64,000 nt of DNA from Mesorhizobium sp. B4-1-4 (GTDB lineage: Bacteria > Pseudomonadota > Alphaproteobacteria > Rhizobiales > Rhizobiaceae), in NCBI RefSeq assembly GCF_006439395.2, contig NZ_CP083950.1, positions 5,197,001 to 5,261,000 on the forward strand. Direction: 5' to 3'. The notes below the pieces were generated by a model. It made no database searches. It was given only the letters and a program-made list of their open reading frames with translations, and was not told the origin of the DNA. The first letter of the stretch is position 1; every line of letters begins with the position of its first letter. Both the position numbers and the translations under genes were made by a program. Below, in pieces: positions 50,523 to 59,096 of the stretch.

Positions 50523-50875
50523 TCAGACGGAGACCACCTTGCGCAAATGGTCCTCCAGCCGGCAGACCGTCGCGGTGATCGTTGTCGTCGGGTTGGCTTG
50601 ACCCGATGTGCAGAACATCGAGGAGCCGCCGACATAGAGGTTGTCCACGCCGTGCACCTTGCAGTCGGTGTCCACGACGCTCCTGGTGCCCACGCGCGTA
50701 CCACCATGTGATGGTGCCCGCCGTCTCCTCGTCGGATAATCCTCGCCGGTGGCGATCCAGTCCATGAGACGAACGCGCCGAAATTCTTTTCGATGAGCGT
50801 CGTTCCGAACAGCTTCAGGTCTTCGACAAGCGTGCGGCGTTCCAGTGCTGCAAACAGGGTTGGAGAATCCTTAAC
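50523..50875 (-). pseudogene. C-terminal remnant of a GMC-family oxidoreductase
   Basis: The minus-strand frame ending at 50523 encodes SVVDTDCKVHGVDNLYVGGS and SMFCTSGQANPTTTITATVC, the FAD-binding C-terminal signature of glucose-methanol-choline oxidoreductases. The preceding family block (a GG-HHM motif after RRGDGG) lies in a different frame, and a further upstream fragment (LFAALERRTLVEDLKLFGTT) is in that frame too, so at least one frameshift is present. The N-terminal two thirds, with the Rossmann motif, is absent. It is a dead 3' end, probably left by a deletion. Confidence 0.7.
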
Positions 50876-50899
50876 GGGTCGGTGTGCCAGGCGGCCAAC

Positions 50900-51661
50900 T
50901 CACGCGGCCTCGGAAATGTCCGTGTCGAGGATCGTCAGGTTGCGGCCGCGGTGCTTGGCCTGGTAGAGGCGCCGGTCTGCAGCGCGCATCAGCTCCGATA
51001 CGTTGACATCCTCGCCGCAGACGGTGCCGCCGATGCTGACGGTCAGCGGAATGGTCCGTTCATCGACAGGCCGGAAGCGGATCAGCTCGACCTCGCGGCG
51101 GATCCGCTCGGCAACGCGCTTGGCCTCCTGCTCGGTGGCTCCGACAAGATAAGCGCCGAACTCCTCCCCGCCGATGCGGCCGAGCACGTCGCCGCTGCGC
51201 ACGCCGCGCTCGATGGCGCCGGCGATCAACAGCAGCGCGTCGTCACCGGTCAGATGCCCGAAATTGTCGTTGATCGTCTTGAAATGGTCAGCGTCGATGA
51301 TCAGCAGCGCGCCGCGGTCGGACTTGCGCCTGGACCCATCCAGCGCGGCAAAGAAGCTTTCCCGGTTGAGCATGCCGGTCATGTCGTCGCGGCTCGCCTT
51401 TTCCTCCAGGCGGCGGTGTGCCGCGGCCAGTTGGGCATGGGCGCGGGCGAGTTCGCGATGCGCGTTCTGCAGTCGGTCACTCTGCCAGAAGGTGCTGGCG
51501 CAGGCCACCCACGCAAGCACCAGCGGACACAGCGTCGAGGTCAGCCAGATCGTCCGGTTGATCGGGAAACCCATGGCCGGAACGATGATCAGCGTCAGCA
51601 GGAGGGAGGCGGCGACGGAGGCAAAAGCGACGGCGGCGGATTTCAGAATGATGCTGTTCAT
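50900..51661 (-). CDS. Diguanylate cyclase with membrane anchor (GGDEF)
   Basis: The 253-residue protein has two N-terminal membrane helices (about 8-30 and 38-58), a short coiled linker (LQNAHRELARAHAQLAAAHR), and one GGDEF domain. The active-site motif is IGGEEF, and an inhibitory I-site (RSGD) sits exactly five residues before it, so feedback control by c-di-GMP is likely. The substrate-binding DHFKTINDNFGHLTGD segment is intact. It should make c-di-GMP at the inner membrane; the ligand, if any, is unknown. ATG at 51661 gives a complete anchor. It is divergent from the HAD gene. Confidence 0.93.
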   Translation of the reverse strand: MNSIILKSAAVAFASVAASLLLTLIIVPAMGFPINRTIWLTSTLCPLVLAWVACASTFWQSDRLQNAHRELARAHAQLAAAHRRLEEKASRDDMTGMLNRESFFAALDGSRRKSDRGALLIIDADHFKTINDNFGHLTGDDALLLIAGAIERGVRSGDVLGRIGGEEFGAYLVGATEQEAKRVAERIRREVELIRFRPVDERTIPLTVSIGGTVCGEDVNVSELMRAADRRLYQAKHRGRNLTILDTDISEAA

Positions 51662-51822
51662 CGCAAGCTCCCACAGGTCTGCTTCTGTGCCAGCAAGCCC
51701 TGAAGGCCACCTTTCCCGGTTGCATAAAATTTGAATGGTGGGGCCATTTCTGCCACTGCCGGCGCGCGGAAATTGTGGATAAAGTTCCTTCCAGAATTCC
51801 TGTTTCATGCCATAAGGAGCGC

Positions 51823-52533
51823 ATGACCACGCTCCCTGATCCCGCCCGCTTCGCACATGTCACCGACTGGGTGTTCGACCTCGACAACACGCTTTATCCG
51901 CATCATTCGAATCTGTTCTCGCAGATCGACGTCAAGATGACCGCCTATATCGGGGAATTGCTGGCGCTGCCGCGCGAGGAGGCGCGCAAGCTGCAGAAGG
52001 AACTCTATCTCGAATATGGCACGACGCTGAACGGGTTGATGACGCGCCACGGCATCGATCCCGACGATTTCCTCGAGAAGGTCCATGACATAGACTATTC
52101 ATGGCTGGTGCCCGACCCCGTCCTGGGCACCGCCATCCGCCAGCTTCCGGGCCGTAAGTTCATCTTCACCAATGGCGACCGCAAGCACGCCGAACGCACC
52201 GCCCGCCAGCTCGGCATTCTCGATCATTTCGACGACATCTTCGATATCGTCGCGGCCGACCTCAATCCCAAACCCGCCCGCCAGACCTACGAAAAGTTCG
52301 CCGAATTGCACGCCGTCACCGGACACAATGCGGTGATGTTCGAGGATCTGGCTCGCAACCTGGCCGTGCCGAAGTCGCTGGGCATGACAACGGTGCTGGT
52401 GGTGCCGCGCAATTTCGAGCCGACCTTTTCCGAGATCTGGGAACGCGACCCGGCGCAGGAAGACGACGTCGATTTCGTCACCGACGACCTGGCCGGGTTC
52501 CTGACAGGTATTGTCGCGGGGGTAGGGCAGTAG
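51823..52533 (+). CDS. HAD-superfamily pyrimidine 5'-nucleotidase
   Basis: The 236-residue phosphatase has motif I FDLDNTLYP (Asp19 and Asp21 region), motif II IFTNGDRKHAERTARQLG, and motifs III and IV around NPKPARQTYEKF and AVMFEDLARNLAVPKSLGMT. The FDLDNTLYPHHSNLFSQID opening is that of the SDT1/Pyr 5'-nucleotidase subgroup, which removes phosphate from UMP/CMP-like nucleotides. AAGGAGCGC precedes ATG 51823. In related genomes it usually precedes dapD; here a LOG gene on the opposite strand lies between. Its stop codon is inside the first half of an inverted 7/8-mer array. Confidence 0.92.
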   Translation: MTTLPDPARFAHVTDWVFDLDNTLYPHHSNLFSQIDVKMTAYIGELLALPREEARKLQKELYLEYGTTLNGLMTRHGIDPDDFLEKVHDIDYSWLVPDPVLGTAIRQLPGRKFIFTNGDRKHAERTARQLGILDHFDDIFDIVAADLNPKPARQTYEKFAELHAVTGHNAVMFEDLARNLAVPKSLGMTTVLVVPRNFEPTFSEIWERDPAQEDDVDFVTDDLAGFLTGIVAGVGQ

Positions 52534-52557
52534 GGCAGTAGGGGATAGGGAGTAGGC
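52521..52557. repeat. GCAGTAGG-type tandem repeat, left arm
   Basis: Two full GCAGTAGG units and degenerate copies follow the HAD stop codon, which the first unit contains. The run is the inverted counterpart of the array at 52599-52630, so transcripts through both could fold into a long hairpin between the convergent HAD and LOG genes. Confidence 0.6.
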
Positions 52558-52597
52558 AAACACAGTGCTTCCAGTCTCTGCGTTCGAGGGCAATTCT

Positions 52598-52632
<35 letters not shown>

Positions 52633-52634
52633 CC

Positions 52635-53480
52635 TCATTCCCCTAACTTGTAGAAGCGGCTGATGATGCCCCAGGCCTCGTCGGCGGTGTCGACGAAATC
52701 GATGATGTCCTGGTCGCCGGGGCTGATCGTGCCTTGCTCGGCGAGGAAGTCGAGGTTGATCGCCCGTTTCCAGAACGACTTGCCGAACAGGATCACCGGC
52801 ACGCGCTCCATGCGTCCGGTCTGGATCAGGGTCAGCGTCTCGAAGAATTCGTCCATCGTGCCGAAGCCGCCCGGAAACACCGCCACCGCCTTGGCGCGCA
52901 TGACGAAGTGCATCTTGCGGACGGCGAAATAGTGGAAGTTGAAACAGAGCTCCGGCGTCACATAGGCGTTCGGCGCCTGCTCGTGCGGCAAGACGATGTT
53001 GAGCCCGATCGACGGCGCGCCGACATCGTCGGCGCCACGGTTCCCCGCTTCCATCACGCCAGGGCCACCGCCGGTCACCACGACATATTCGCGGTAGTAC
53101 GATGTGGCCGACTGCTGTGAGCACAGGCGGGCGAATTTGCGCGCCTCCTCGTAATATTTGCTGTTTTCCTCGAGGTTCTTCTTCTGCGTCTCGTTCTTGG
53201 CCGCCCAGGCTTCGCCACCGGGCTCCGGCAGGCGCGCGCCGCCGAACAGGATCACCGTCGAGCGGATGCCGCGCTCGGCCAGGATCATTTCGGGTTTCAG
53301 CAGTTCCAGTTGCAGCCTGACCGCGCGCAGTTCGCGCCGCGTCATGAAGTCGGGATCGTTCCAGGCCAGGCGGTAGGTTTCGGCCCGCGTCTGCGGCGTG
53401 TCCGGCACGCTTTTCGACCGCTCCAGATCCTCGTCTGAATGCGGCAGCGGCGTCCATCCCGCCTTTTCCATGGGAGTCAT
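52635..53480 (-). CDS. LOG-family (TIGR00730-type) Rossmann-fold nucleotide-binding protein
   Basis: The 281-residue cytoplasmic protein carries the lysine-decarboxylase-like family motifs VVVTGGGPGVMEAGNRGA and AVFPGGFGTMDEFFETLT (the PGGxGTxxE motif that defines LOG phosphoribohydrolases). The N-terminal 90 residues are an extra region not found in short LOG proteins. Characterised relatives release free cytokinin bases or act on other nucleoside monophosphates; in a plant-associated bacterium either is possible. ATG at 53480 was chosen (GGTGGA 5 nt upstream); an in-frame GTG lies at 53489. Divergent from dapD. Confidence 0.92.
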   Translation of the reverse strand: MTPMEKAGWTPLPHSDEDLERSKSVPDTPQTRAETYRLAWNDPDFMTRRELRAVRLQLELLKPEMILAERGIRSTVILFGGARLPEPGGEAWAAKNETQKKNLEENSKYYEEARKFARLCSQQSATSYYREYVVVTGGGPGVMEAGNRGADDVGAPSIGLNIVLPHEQAPNAYVTPELCFNFHYFAVRKMHFVMRAKAVAVFPGGFGTMDEFFETLTLIQTGRMERVPVILFGKSFWKRAINLDFLAEQGTISPGDQDIIDFVDTADEAWGIISRFYKLGE

Positions 53481-53623
53481 CGAATCCACCCGTCCATTCC
53501 TTTACTTGCGTCGTCCCGTGACGCAGCCACGATTGACCCTCATTGAGCCTTAACATAGGGTCCGCGCGACTTTTAAACAGGTTAAGGCGCAGCCCCTTAA
53601 CAGCTTGGTAATGGAGCGGAATC

Positions 53624-54478
53624 ATGTCGAAGCCTGATCTGGCGAGCCTCGAAAAGACCATCGACAAGGCCTTCGAGGAACGCGACGCCATTTCCACGGC
53701 GACACGCGGCGAGACGCGCGACGCCATCCAGTCGGCTCTCGACCTGCTCGACCGCGGCACCGCCCGCGTCGCCGAGCGGCAGGCCGACGGCAAGTGGCAT
53801 GTCAACCAGTGGCTGAAGAAGGCCGTGCTACTCTCCTTCCGGCTCAACCCGATGGAGATCATCAAGGGTGGTCCGGGCCAGGCCGTCTGGTGGGACAAGG
53901 TGCCGTCCAAGTTCGACGGATGGAGCGCCGTCGATTTCGAGAAGGCGGGCTTCCGCGCCGTGCCGTCGTCGATCGTGCGCCGTTCCGCTTATGTCGCCCC
54001 GGGCGCCGTGCTGATGCCGTCCTTCGTCAATGTCGGCGCCTACGTCGACAGCGGCACCATGGTCGACACCTGGGCCTCGGTCGGCTCCTGCGCCCAGATC
54101 GGCAAGAACGTCCACCTTTCGGGCGGCGTCGGCATCGGCGGCGTGCTGGAGCCGATGCAGGCCGGCCCTACCATCATCGAGGACAATTGCTTCATCGGCG
54201 CGCGTTCGGAGGTCGTCGAGGGCTGCATCGTGCGCGAAGGCTCGGTGCTTGGCATGGGCGTGTTCCTCGGCCAGTCGACCAAGATCGTCGACCGCGCCAC
54301 CGGCGAGGTCTTCTACGGAGAGGTGCCGCCGAATTCCGTGGTCGTCGCCGGCTCGATGCCGGGCAAGCCCTTGCCCAATGGCGAGCCTGGCCCGAGCCTC
54401 TACTGCGCCGTCATCGTCAAGCGCGTCGATGCCAAGACCCGATCCAAGACCTCGATCAACGAGCTGCTGCGCGATTGA
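53624..54478 (+). CDS. dapD: 2,3,4,5-tetrahydropyridine-2,6-dicarboxylate N-succinyltransferase
   Basis: The 284-residue trimeric enzyme performs the succinylation step of lysine and diaminopimelate biosynthesis, so it also feeds the cell wall. Family landmarks are NQWLKKAVLLSFRLNPMEII, VPSKFDGWSAVDFEKAGFRA, VPSSIVRRSAYVAPGAVLMP, then the left-handed beta-helix hexapeptides VDTWASVGSCAQIGKNVHLS and GGVLEPMQAGPTIIEDNCFI. Length matches. dapE, the next but one enzyme of the pathway, follows 2.7 kb downstream on the same strand with three membrane-protein genes and a reductase between. Confidence 0.97.
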   Translation: MSKPDLASLEKTIDKAFEERDAISTATRGETRDAIQSALDLLDRGTARVAERQADGKWHVNQWLKKAVLLSFRLNPMEIIKGGPGQAVWWDKVPSKFDGWSAVDFEKAGFRAVPSSIVRRSAYVAPGAVLMPSFVNVGAYVDSGTMVDTWASVGSCAQIGKNVHLSGGVGIGGVLEPMQAGPTIIEDNCFIGARSEVVEGCIVREGSVLGMGVFLGQSTKIVDRATGEVFYGEVPPNSVVVAGSMPGKPLPNGEPGPSLYCAVIVKRVDAKTRSKTSINELLRD

Positions 54479-54550
54479 TCTTTCCGCGAAGCGGGCGCAC
54501 CTTCCGCCGGCGCGGCAATGGGTCGCGCTGGTTCAACATGGAGGGGTGAC

Positions 54551-54913
54551 ATGGACTGGAAATATCTGCTGACAAGTTTCGAGGGTCGCATCAACCGGGG
54601 CAAATTCTGGGCCGGCATCGGCATATTCTTGGTGATCGCCATCATAGCCTTCATTCTCGATGCTATCCTGGGCACGCGCTTCACGACGGCCAGTGGCGCC
54701 CAGATCGGCATCATCGGCATCCTGGTCGCGCTGGCATCGATCTATTTCGCGATTGCTCTCTATGCAAAACGCTGGCACGACCGCAACAAGTCGGGCTGGT
54801 GGACGCTGATCGGCTTCGTACCCGTCATCGGCGGCATCTGGCTGCTGGTCGAGCTCGGCATCCTCGAAGGCACCAGGGGTGTCAATCAATATGGACCGGA
54901 CCCGCTTGCCTGA
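54551..54913 (+). CDS. DUF805 membrane protein (first of an overlapping pair)
   Basis: The 120-residue inner-membrane protein has three predicted helices. The DUF805 signature is visible: an N-terminal FEGRINRGKFW (gene-family FxGRxxRxxFW), a cytoplasmic AKRWHDRNKSGWW (KRLHDxxxSGWW) and a C-terminal Gly-rich NQYGPDPLA (NxYGPDP). GAGGGGTGAC precedes ATG 54551. It overlaps the second DUF805 gene by 23 nt. Function of the family is unknown. Confidence 0.93.
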   Translation: MDWKYLLTSFEGRINRGKFWAGIGIFLVIAIIAFILDAILGTRFTTASGAQIGIIGILVALASIYFAIALYAKRWHDRNKSGWWTLIGFVPVIGGIWLLVELGILEGTRGVNQYGPDPLA

Positions 54914-55283
54914 CAGATCAGATCTCACCTGGCTCTTCTTCAAGACATCGGGCCGCGTCAGCCGCGCGGCCTATTTCCTCGGCGGATTGCTCGTCGCCAT
55001 CATCCAGGCCTTCCCGCTGTACCGCTTCACACTGGTGCCGGAAGGTTCGGCCGAAAGCAACATGTGGTCGTTCATCTTCTTCATAGCCTTCGTCGCCTCA
55101 CTGTGGTCGAACATCGCGTTGGCGGTAAAGCGGCTGCACGACCTCGACAAGCCGGGCATTGCCGCGCTGATCCTGTTCGTGCCGGTCGTCTCGATTGTCG
55201 CCTTCCTTGTGTTGTGCCTGTTTCCAGGGCAGCCTGGGCCTAACCGCTATGGCCTGCGCACCAACGAGCCGGCTCAACCCTGA
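54891..55283 (+). CDS. DUF805 membrane protein (second of the pair)
   Basis: The 130-residue protein has four hydrophobic segments and the same signature as its neighbour in diverged form: FFKTSGRVSRAAYFLGGLLV, AVKRLHDLDKPGIAAL and GPNRYGLRTN. It begins inside the last 23 nt of the first DUF805 gene, in another frame, so the pair arose by duplication or is at least translationally coupled. ATG at 54891 was chosen; GTG at 54879 is in frame. Confidence 0.92.
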   Translation: MDRTRLPDRSDLTWLFFKTSGRVSRAAYFLGGLLVAIIQAFPLYRFTLVPEGSAESNMWSFIFFIAFVASLWSNIALAVKRLHDLDKPGIAALILFVPVVSIVAFLVLCLFPGQPGPNRYGLRTNEPAQP

Positions 55284-55315
55284 GGCCCGATTGATGAGGG
55301 GTCGGATATCTCGCC

Positions 55316-56029
55316 ATGCGCTACCGCACGCTTGATCCGAAACTGATCGTCGAGACAGCCGAACGCCTGGAAGGCCGGATCGCCGATCGGTTCCCGGAAG
55401 CGGGCTTGCGCGGCGTCGCGGCCGAACTGGTGTCGTTGTCGCGCGATCTGGCCAAGGCGGCAAAGGCGCTCGAGCAACCGATCTGGTGGCTGCGCGGCCT
55501 CATTGTCGCGGCCTTTATCGCCGGTGTGCTGATCTTCCTGTTCGTCGGCACCATCCTGCCGCTGGACCGCATTTCCGGAACCGATGATGCCGTGCAATCG
55601 GTGCAAGGCATCGAGGCCTCGATCAACACCGTCATCCTCGCCGTGCTCGGTTTTCTGGCCTTGATCCGCACCGAGGAGCGCATCAAGCGCAAGAAGGTCT
55701 TTCGTCAGCTGCATGGCCTGCGCTCGCTGATCCACGTCATCGACATGCACCAGCTGACCAAGGATCCGGCGACGCTTTCGGCCAGTTTCAAGCCGACCGC
55801 TCACTCCCCGACTCGCCGCCTAACCACCGCCGCCGACCTGGCGCGTTATCTCGACTATTGCTCGGAGATGCTGTCGATCACCGGCAAGGTCGCCGCCCTG
55901 TTCGCGCAGTCGGTCAACGACGACGTGGTCATCGACGGCGTCAACGACATCGAGAATCTGAGCTCGAACCTGTCGCGCAAGATCTGGCAGAAGATCACCT
56001 TGATCGACGGCCGCCAGCTGCCGCGCTGA
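55316..56029 (+). CDS. Two-helix membrane protein of unknown function
   Basis: The 237-residue protein has two adjacent membrane segments (about 60-82 and 100-120; LRGLIVAAFIAGVLIFLFVG and INTVILAVLGFLALI) and a cytoplasmic, helical C-terminal half of about 115 residues (KRKKVFRQLHGLRSLIHVID, HQLTKDPATL, then YLDYCSEMLSITGKVAALFA). No catalytic motif is apparent. The C-terminus overlaps the convergent reductase gene by 35 bp. Confidence 0.85.
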   Translation: MRYRTLDPKLIVETAERLEGRIADRFPEAGLRGVAAELVSLSRDLAKAAKALEQPIWWLRGLIVAAFIAGVLIFLFVGTILPLDRISGTDDAVQSVQGIEASINTVILAVLGFLALIRTEERIKRKKVFRQLHGLRSLIHVIDMHQLTKDPATLSASFKPTAHSPTRRLTTAADLARYLDYCSEMLSITGKVAALFAQSVNDDVVIDGVNDIENLSSNLSRKIWQKITLIDGRQLPR

Positions 56030-57035
56030 CCAGCTCCGGCGCCAGGCCCGGCGAGCCGCGCACGCCGGTTTCCGCTTCGTGCACCAAAGCGATGACCCGC
56101 TCGACCACCGGCGCCGGCGTGCCGGCCTTTTCAGCCAGACGCAGGATGGCGCCCTGCAGGTCGTCGATCTCCGTCGGACGGCCGCGTTGCAGGTCATCCC
56201 ACATCGACGACCGCGCTTGCGGGTCGATCGCCAGCATCCGCCGCGCCAGCAGTTTGAACAGCCAGTCCGGCAGCCTCAGCACCATGGGCAAAAGCGCCGG
56301 CCGCAAGCCGGCGATCCGCGCCGGCTCGATACCGCAGGCTCTCATCGCCCGCAGCGCCTCGTCGATCTGGCCGGCCAGAATCAGCCGCCAGCGGCGATCG
56401 GCGAGCTCGCTTGCCAGTGGCAGACCCGACAGTGCCACCAGCGCGTTGTTCAGGTTCATCAACAGCTTGCCCCACAGCACGGGCTTCATGTCGCGATGGG
56501 TTTGGACGGCAAAGCCTTCGACATCGAGAAGATTGGCAAGGCCGGCACCGTCCTCGATCATGACCTTGCCGTCGCTGGCGCGGCGTACCTCGAGCGGCAG
56601 TTCGCCATCGGGCGATTGCACGACATTGAACGGCACCATCCCGGCCAGCACGGTCCGCTGGCCAAGCCCGGCGCGCAGCCTGTCGGCATTGTCGACGCCG
56701 TTCTGCAGGCTGACCACGATGGCATCCGGGCGAGCATGCGCCTTGATGAGGGCTGCCATCTCCTGCGTCGCACCCCTTTTGACCGTGACCAGGATGACAT
56801 CCGCTTGCGGCAAGGCGGCTGCGGGATCGGCGGAGATTCCAAGCGCCTCCGGCTTGACCAGGCGATCGCGGCCTTCAAGGTCGCTGATGCGCAATCCCCC
56901 CTGCCGCAACGCCGCCTCGATGCGCGGCCGGGCGAGCAGGACAACCTGACGCCCGGCAAGCGCCAGGCAGCCTCCGGCGTAGCAGCCGATGCTGCCCGCG
57001 CCAGCGACGACGATCCTTTTTTCCCAACCTGCCAT
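55995..57035 (-). CDS. 2-dehydropantoate 2-reductase family protein (second paralogue)
   Basis: The 346-residue enzyme has the Rossmann motif VVAGAGSIGCYAGGCLALAG (residues 8-27), the VSLQNGVDNADRL segment, VLWGKLLMNLNNALVALSGL with the catalytic Lys region, and a C-terminal helical domain with SSMWDDLQRGRPTEIDDLQG. It differs from the copy at 1781-2761 mainly by a longer C-terminus. Which one serves pantoate synthesis cannot be told from sequence. The gene sits between two dap genes on the opposite strand, overlaps the preceding membrane-protein gene tail to tail by 35 bp, and is divergent from dapE (129 bp). Confidence 0.9.
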   Translation of the reverse strand: MAGWEKRIVVAGAGSIGCYAGGCLALAGRQVVLLARPRIEAALRQGGLRISDLEGRDRLVKPEALGISADPAAALPQADVILVTVKRGATQEMAALIKAHARPDAIVVSLQNGVDNADRLRAGLGQRTVLAGMVPFNVVQSPDGELPLEVRRASDGKVMIEDGAGLANLLDVEGFAVQTHRDMKPVLWGKLLMNLNNALVALSGLPLASELADRRWRLILAGQIDEALRAMRACGIEPARIAGLRPALLPMVLRLPDWLFKLLARRMLAIDPQARSSMWDDLQRGRPTEIDDLQGAILRLAEKAGTPAPVVERVIALVHEAETGVRGSPGLAPELVSAAAGGRRSR

Positions 57036-57163
57036 CCTGCCGCTCCGCGCCTGCCGGTAACGATACGACGTGAATACCATAATGTCGGCGGTATCGTCGG
57101 GCATTGGGCTGGCCCGTATGTCTGGCCGTGACAGGCCCTCAGCTTTCGACTATCGCTTTTGCC

Positions 57164-58357
57164 ATGACGCTGCCGACCGATCCCGCCACAAACCTCGCCG
57201 CCCTTATCCGTTGCGCTTCGGTGACGCCAACCGAAGGCGGTGCGCTGACCGCGGTGGAGACAATGCTGAAGCCGCTCGGCTTCGCGGTCGATCGGCCGGT
57301 GTTCTCCGAGGACGGCACGCCCGACATCGAGAACCTCTATGCAAGGCGGTCCGGCAACGGCCCGCATCTGATGTTCGCCGGCCATTCCGACGTCGTGCCG
57401 GTCGGCGACGAAGCCGCCTGGACGCATCCGCCTTTCGGCGCCGAAATCGCCAATGGCGAGATGTTTGGCCGTGGCGCGGTCGACATGAAGGGCGGCATCG
57501 CCTGTTTCATCGCCGCCATGGCGCGCCATGTCGATACTAATGGCGGCCTTAAGGGCTCGGTCTCGCTGCTGATCACCGGCGACGAGGAAGGGCCCGCCAT
57601 CAACGGCACGGTCAAGCTGCTCGAATGGGCCGCTTCCAGGGGCGAGACATGGGACGCCGCGATCGTCGGCGAGCCGACCAATCCCGATACCCTGGGCGAC
57701 ATGATCAAGATCGGCCGGCGTGGCTCGCTATCCGGCGCCATAACGGTCAACGGCCGCCAGGGCCACGCCGCCTATCCGCAGCTTGCCGACAATCCGGTGC
57801 GTGGGCTGATGAGCCTGGTCGACGCCTTGCTGCATCCTGTCTTCGACAAGGGGACCAGGGATTTCCAGCCGACCAATCTTGAAGTCACCTCCATCGATGT
57901 CGGCAACCCGGCCACCAATGTCATCCCGGCCAAGGCGACAGCGACCTTTAACATCCGTTTCAACGACACCTGGACGGCCGAGACCGTCCAGGCCGAAATC
58001 CACAACCGTCTCGATCAGGCCGCCAAGCGCAAGAAGTATCGGTCAGGCAAGAAGACGCCGGTCGACTACGATCTTGTCTGGCGCGACCGGCCGAGCCATG
58101 TCTTCCTGACCCGCGACGACAGGCTGGTCGAAACGCTGCGCGGCTCGGTCGAGGCTGTGGTCGGGAGGGAACCGGCACTGTCCACCTCGGGCGGCACATC
58201 GGATGCGCGCTTCATCAAGGATTATTGCCCGGTGGTCGAGTTCGGCCTGGTCGGCAAGACCATGCATATGGTCGACGAGCGCGTCGCCATTGCCGATCTC
58301 GAAACGCTGACCCAAATCTACCAACGCTTCATTGAAGACTGGTTCGGGCAGGGCTGA
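57164..58357 (+). CDS. dapE: Succinyl-diaminopimelate desuccinylase
   Basis: The 397-residue M20-family metallopeptidase removes succinate from N-succinyl-LL-diaminopimelate. Zinc-site motifs are HSDVVPVGD (His in the first strand), FGRGAVDMKGGIACF, and DEEGPAING with the catalytic Glu. The C-terminal TSGGTSDARFIKD and GKTMHMVDERV are typical of DapE rather than ArgE. ATG at 57164 gives the normal length. The pathway partner dapD is 2.7 kb upstream. A membrane-protein gene follows after 2 nt. Confidence 0.96.
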   Translation: MTLPTDPATNLAALIRCASVTPTEGGALTAVETMLKPLGFAVDRPVFSEDGTPDIENLYARRSGNGPHLMFAGHSDVVPVGDEAAWTHPPFGAEIANGEMFGRGAVDMKGGIACFIAAMARHVDTNGGLKGSVSLLITGDEEGPAINGTVKLLEWAASRGETWDAAIVGEPTNPDTLGDMIKIGRRGSLSGAITVNGRQGHAAYPQLADNPVRGLMSLVDALLHPVFDKGTRDFQPTNLEVTSIDVGNPATNVIPAKATATFNIRFNDTWTAETVQAEIHNRLDQAAKRKKYRSGKKTPVDYDLVWRDRPSHVFLTRDDRLVETLRGSVEAVVGREPALSTSGGTSDARFIKDYCPVVEFGLVGKTMHMVDERVAIADLETLTQIYQRFIEDWFGQG

Positions 58358-58359
58358 GT

Positions 58360-58992
58360 ATGCTTTCAGCGGACGAAACCCAAGCTTCCCTGACCGGCGC
58401 CTGGCGGCTGATGCTCGGCAAGGCCGATGGCCTGCGACTGCTCGACCTGTCGGCGGACGGGTTCTGGAATTCCTTCTTCGCCATCATTGTCGCGGCACCG
58501 GCGCTGATCGTCGGCTGGGTCGGCATCGCCAATGAGATCAGTGATCCCGATGCCTTCGCGGGTCGCTTCAGCATGCTGGTGCGCCTGGCGACGGTCGATA
58601 TAGGCTCCTGGGTGCTGCCGCTGGTCGCGCTCGCTCTGGTCGCGCCGCGTGCCGGCATTGGCGGCCGCTTCGTCCATTATGTCGTCGCCAGCAACTGGGC
58701 CTCGGCCATCACCGCCTGGCTGATGCTGCCCTCGGCGCTGATCAGGCTTTTCCTGTCGTCGGCAAACCAGGTATCGAGCCTCGTGTCGCTGCTGTTGTTT
58801 TCCCTGTCGATGGTGCTGACCTGGCGCATGACCAATGCGACGATCGGCAGGGGCGCGGCGGTCGGCACCGCCGTTTTCGTCGGCATGTTCACCGCCTCGC
58901 TGCTGGTGCTGTTCGGGCTGCAAATGTTGCTTGGCATCACCGTACCGGACGATGTCGGTGCTCAAAGCTTGTCGGGGTTCGTTCCAGGATAG
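58360..58992 (+). CDS. Integral membrane protein of unknown function
   Basis: The 210-residue protein has about five membrane segments (for example FFAIIVAAPALIVGWVGIAN, and VSSLVSLLLFSLSMVLTWRM) and short loops. It begins 2 nt after dapE, so it is probably co-transcribed with it. No catalytic motif is seen. A tandem repeat that extends into truA starts just after its stop. Confidence 0.85.
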   Translation: MLSADETQASLTGAWRLMLGKADGLRLLDLSADGFWNSFFAIIVAAPALIVGWVGIANEISDPDAFAGRFSMLVRLATVDIGSWVLPLVALALVAPRAGIGGRFVHYVVASNWASAITAWLMLPSALIRLFLSSANQVSSLVSLLLFSLSMVLTWRMTNATIGRGAAVGTAVFVGMFTASLLVLFGLQMLLGITVPDDVGAQSLSGFVPG

Positions 58993-59000
58993 AGCCGACT

Positions 59001-59096
59001 TTTACCCCGGGGTAAAGCCTTCCGAGTTTACCCGGGTGTAAAGCCCTTCCGGATTCAGCCGGGGGTAGAGTCTTCCGGACTCTGGCTGGGGTAGTC
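59001..59096. repeat. Degenerate 26-27-bp tandem repeat spanning the truA stop
   Basis: Three units and a partial fourth (59001-59026, 59027-59053, 59054-59079, 59080-59096) share the pattern TTTACCCGGGGGTAAAG with CTTCCGGA. The first unit contains the palindrome TTTACCCCGGGGTAAA. The truA stop (59055-59057) and its last 13 codons lie inside the array. Confidence 0.65.
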
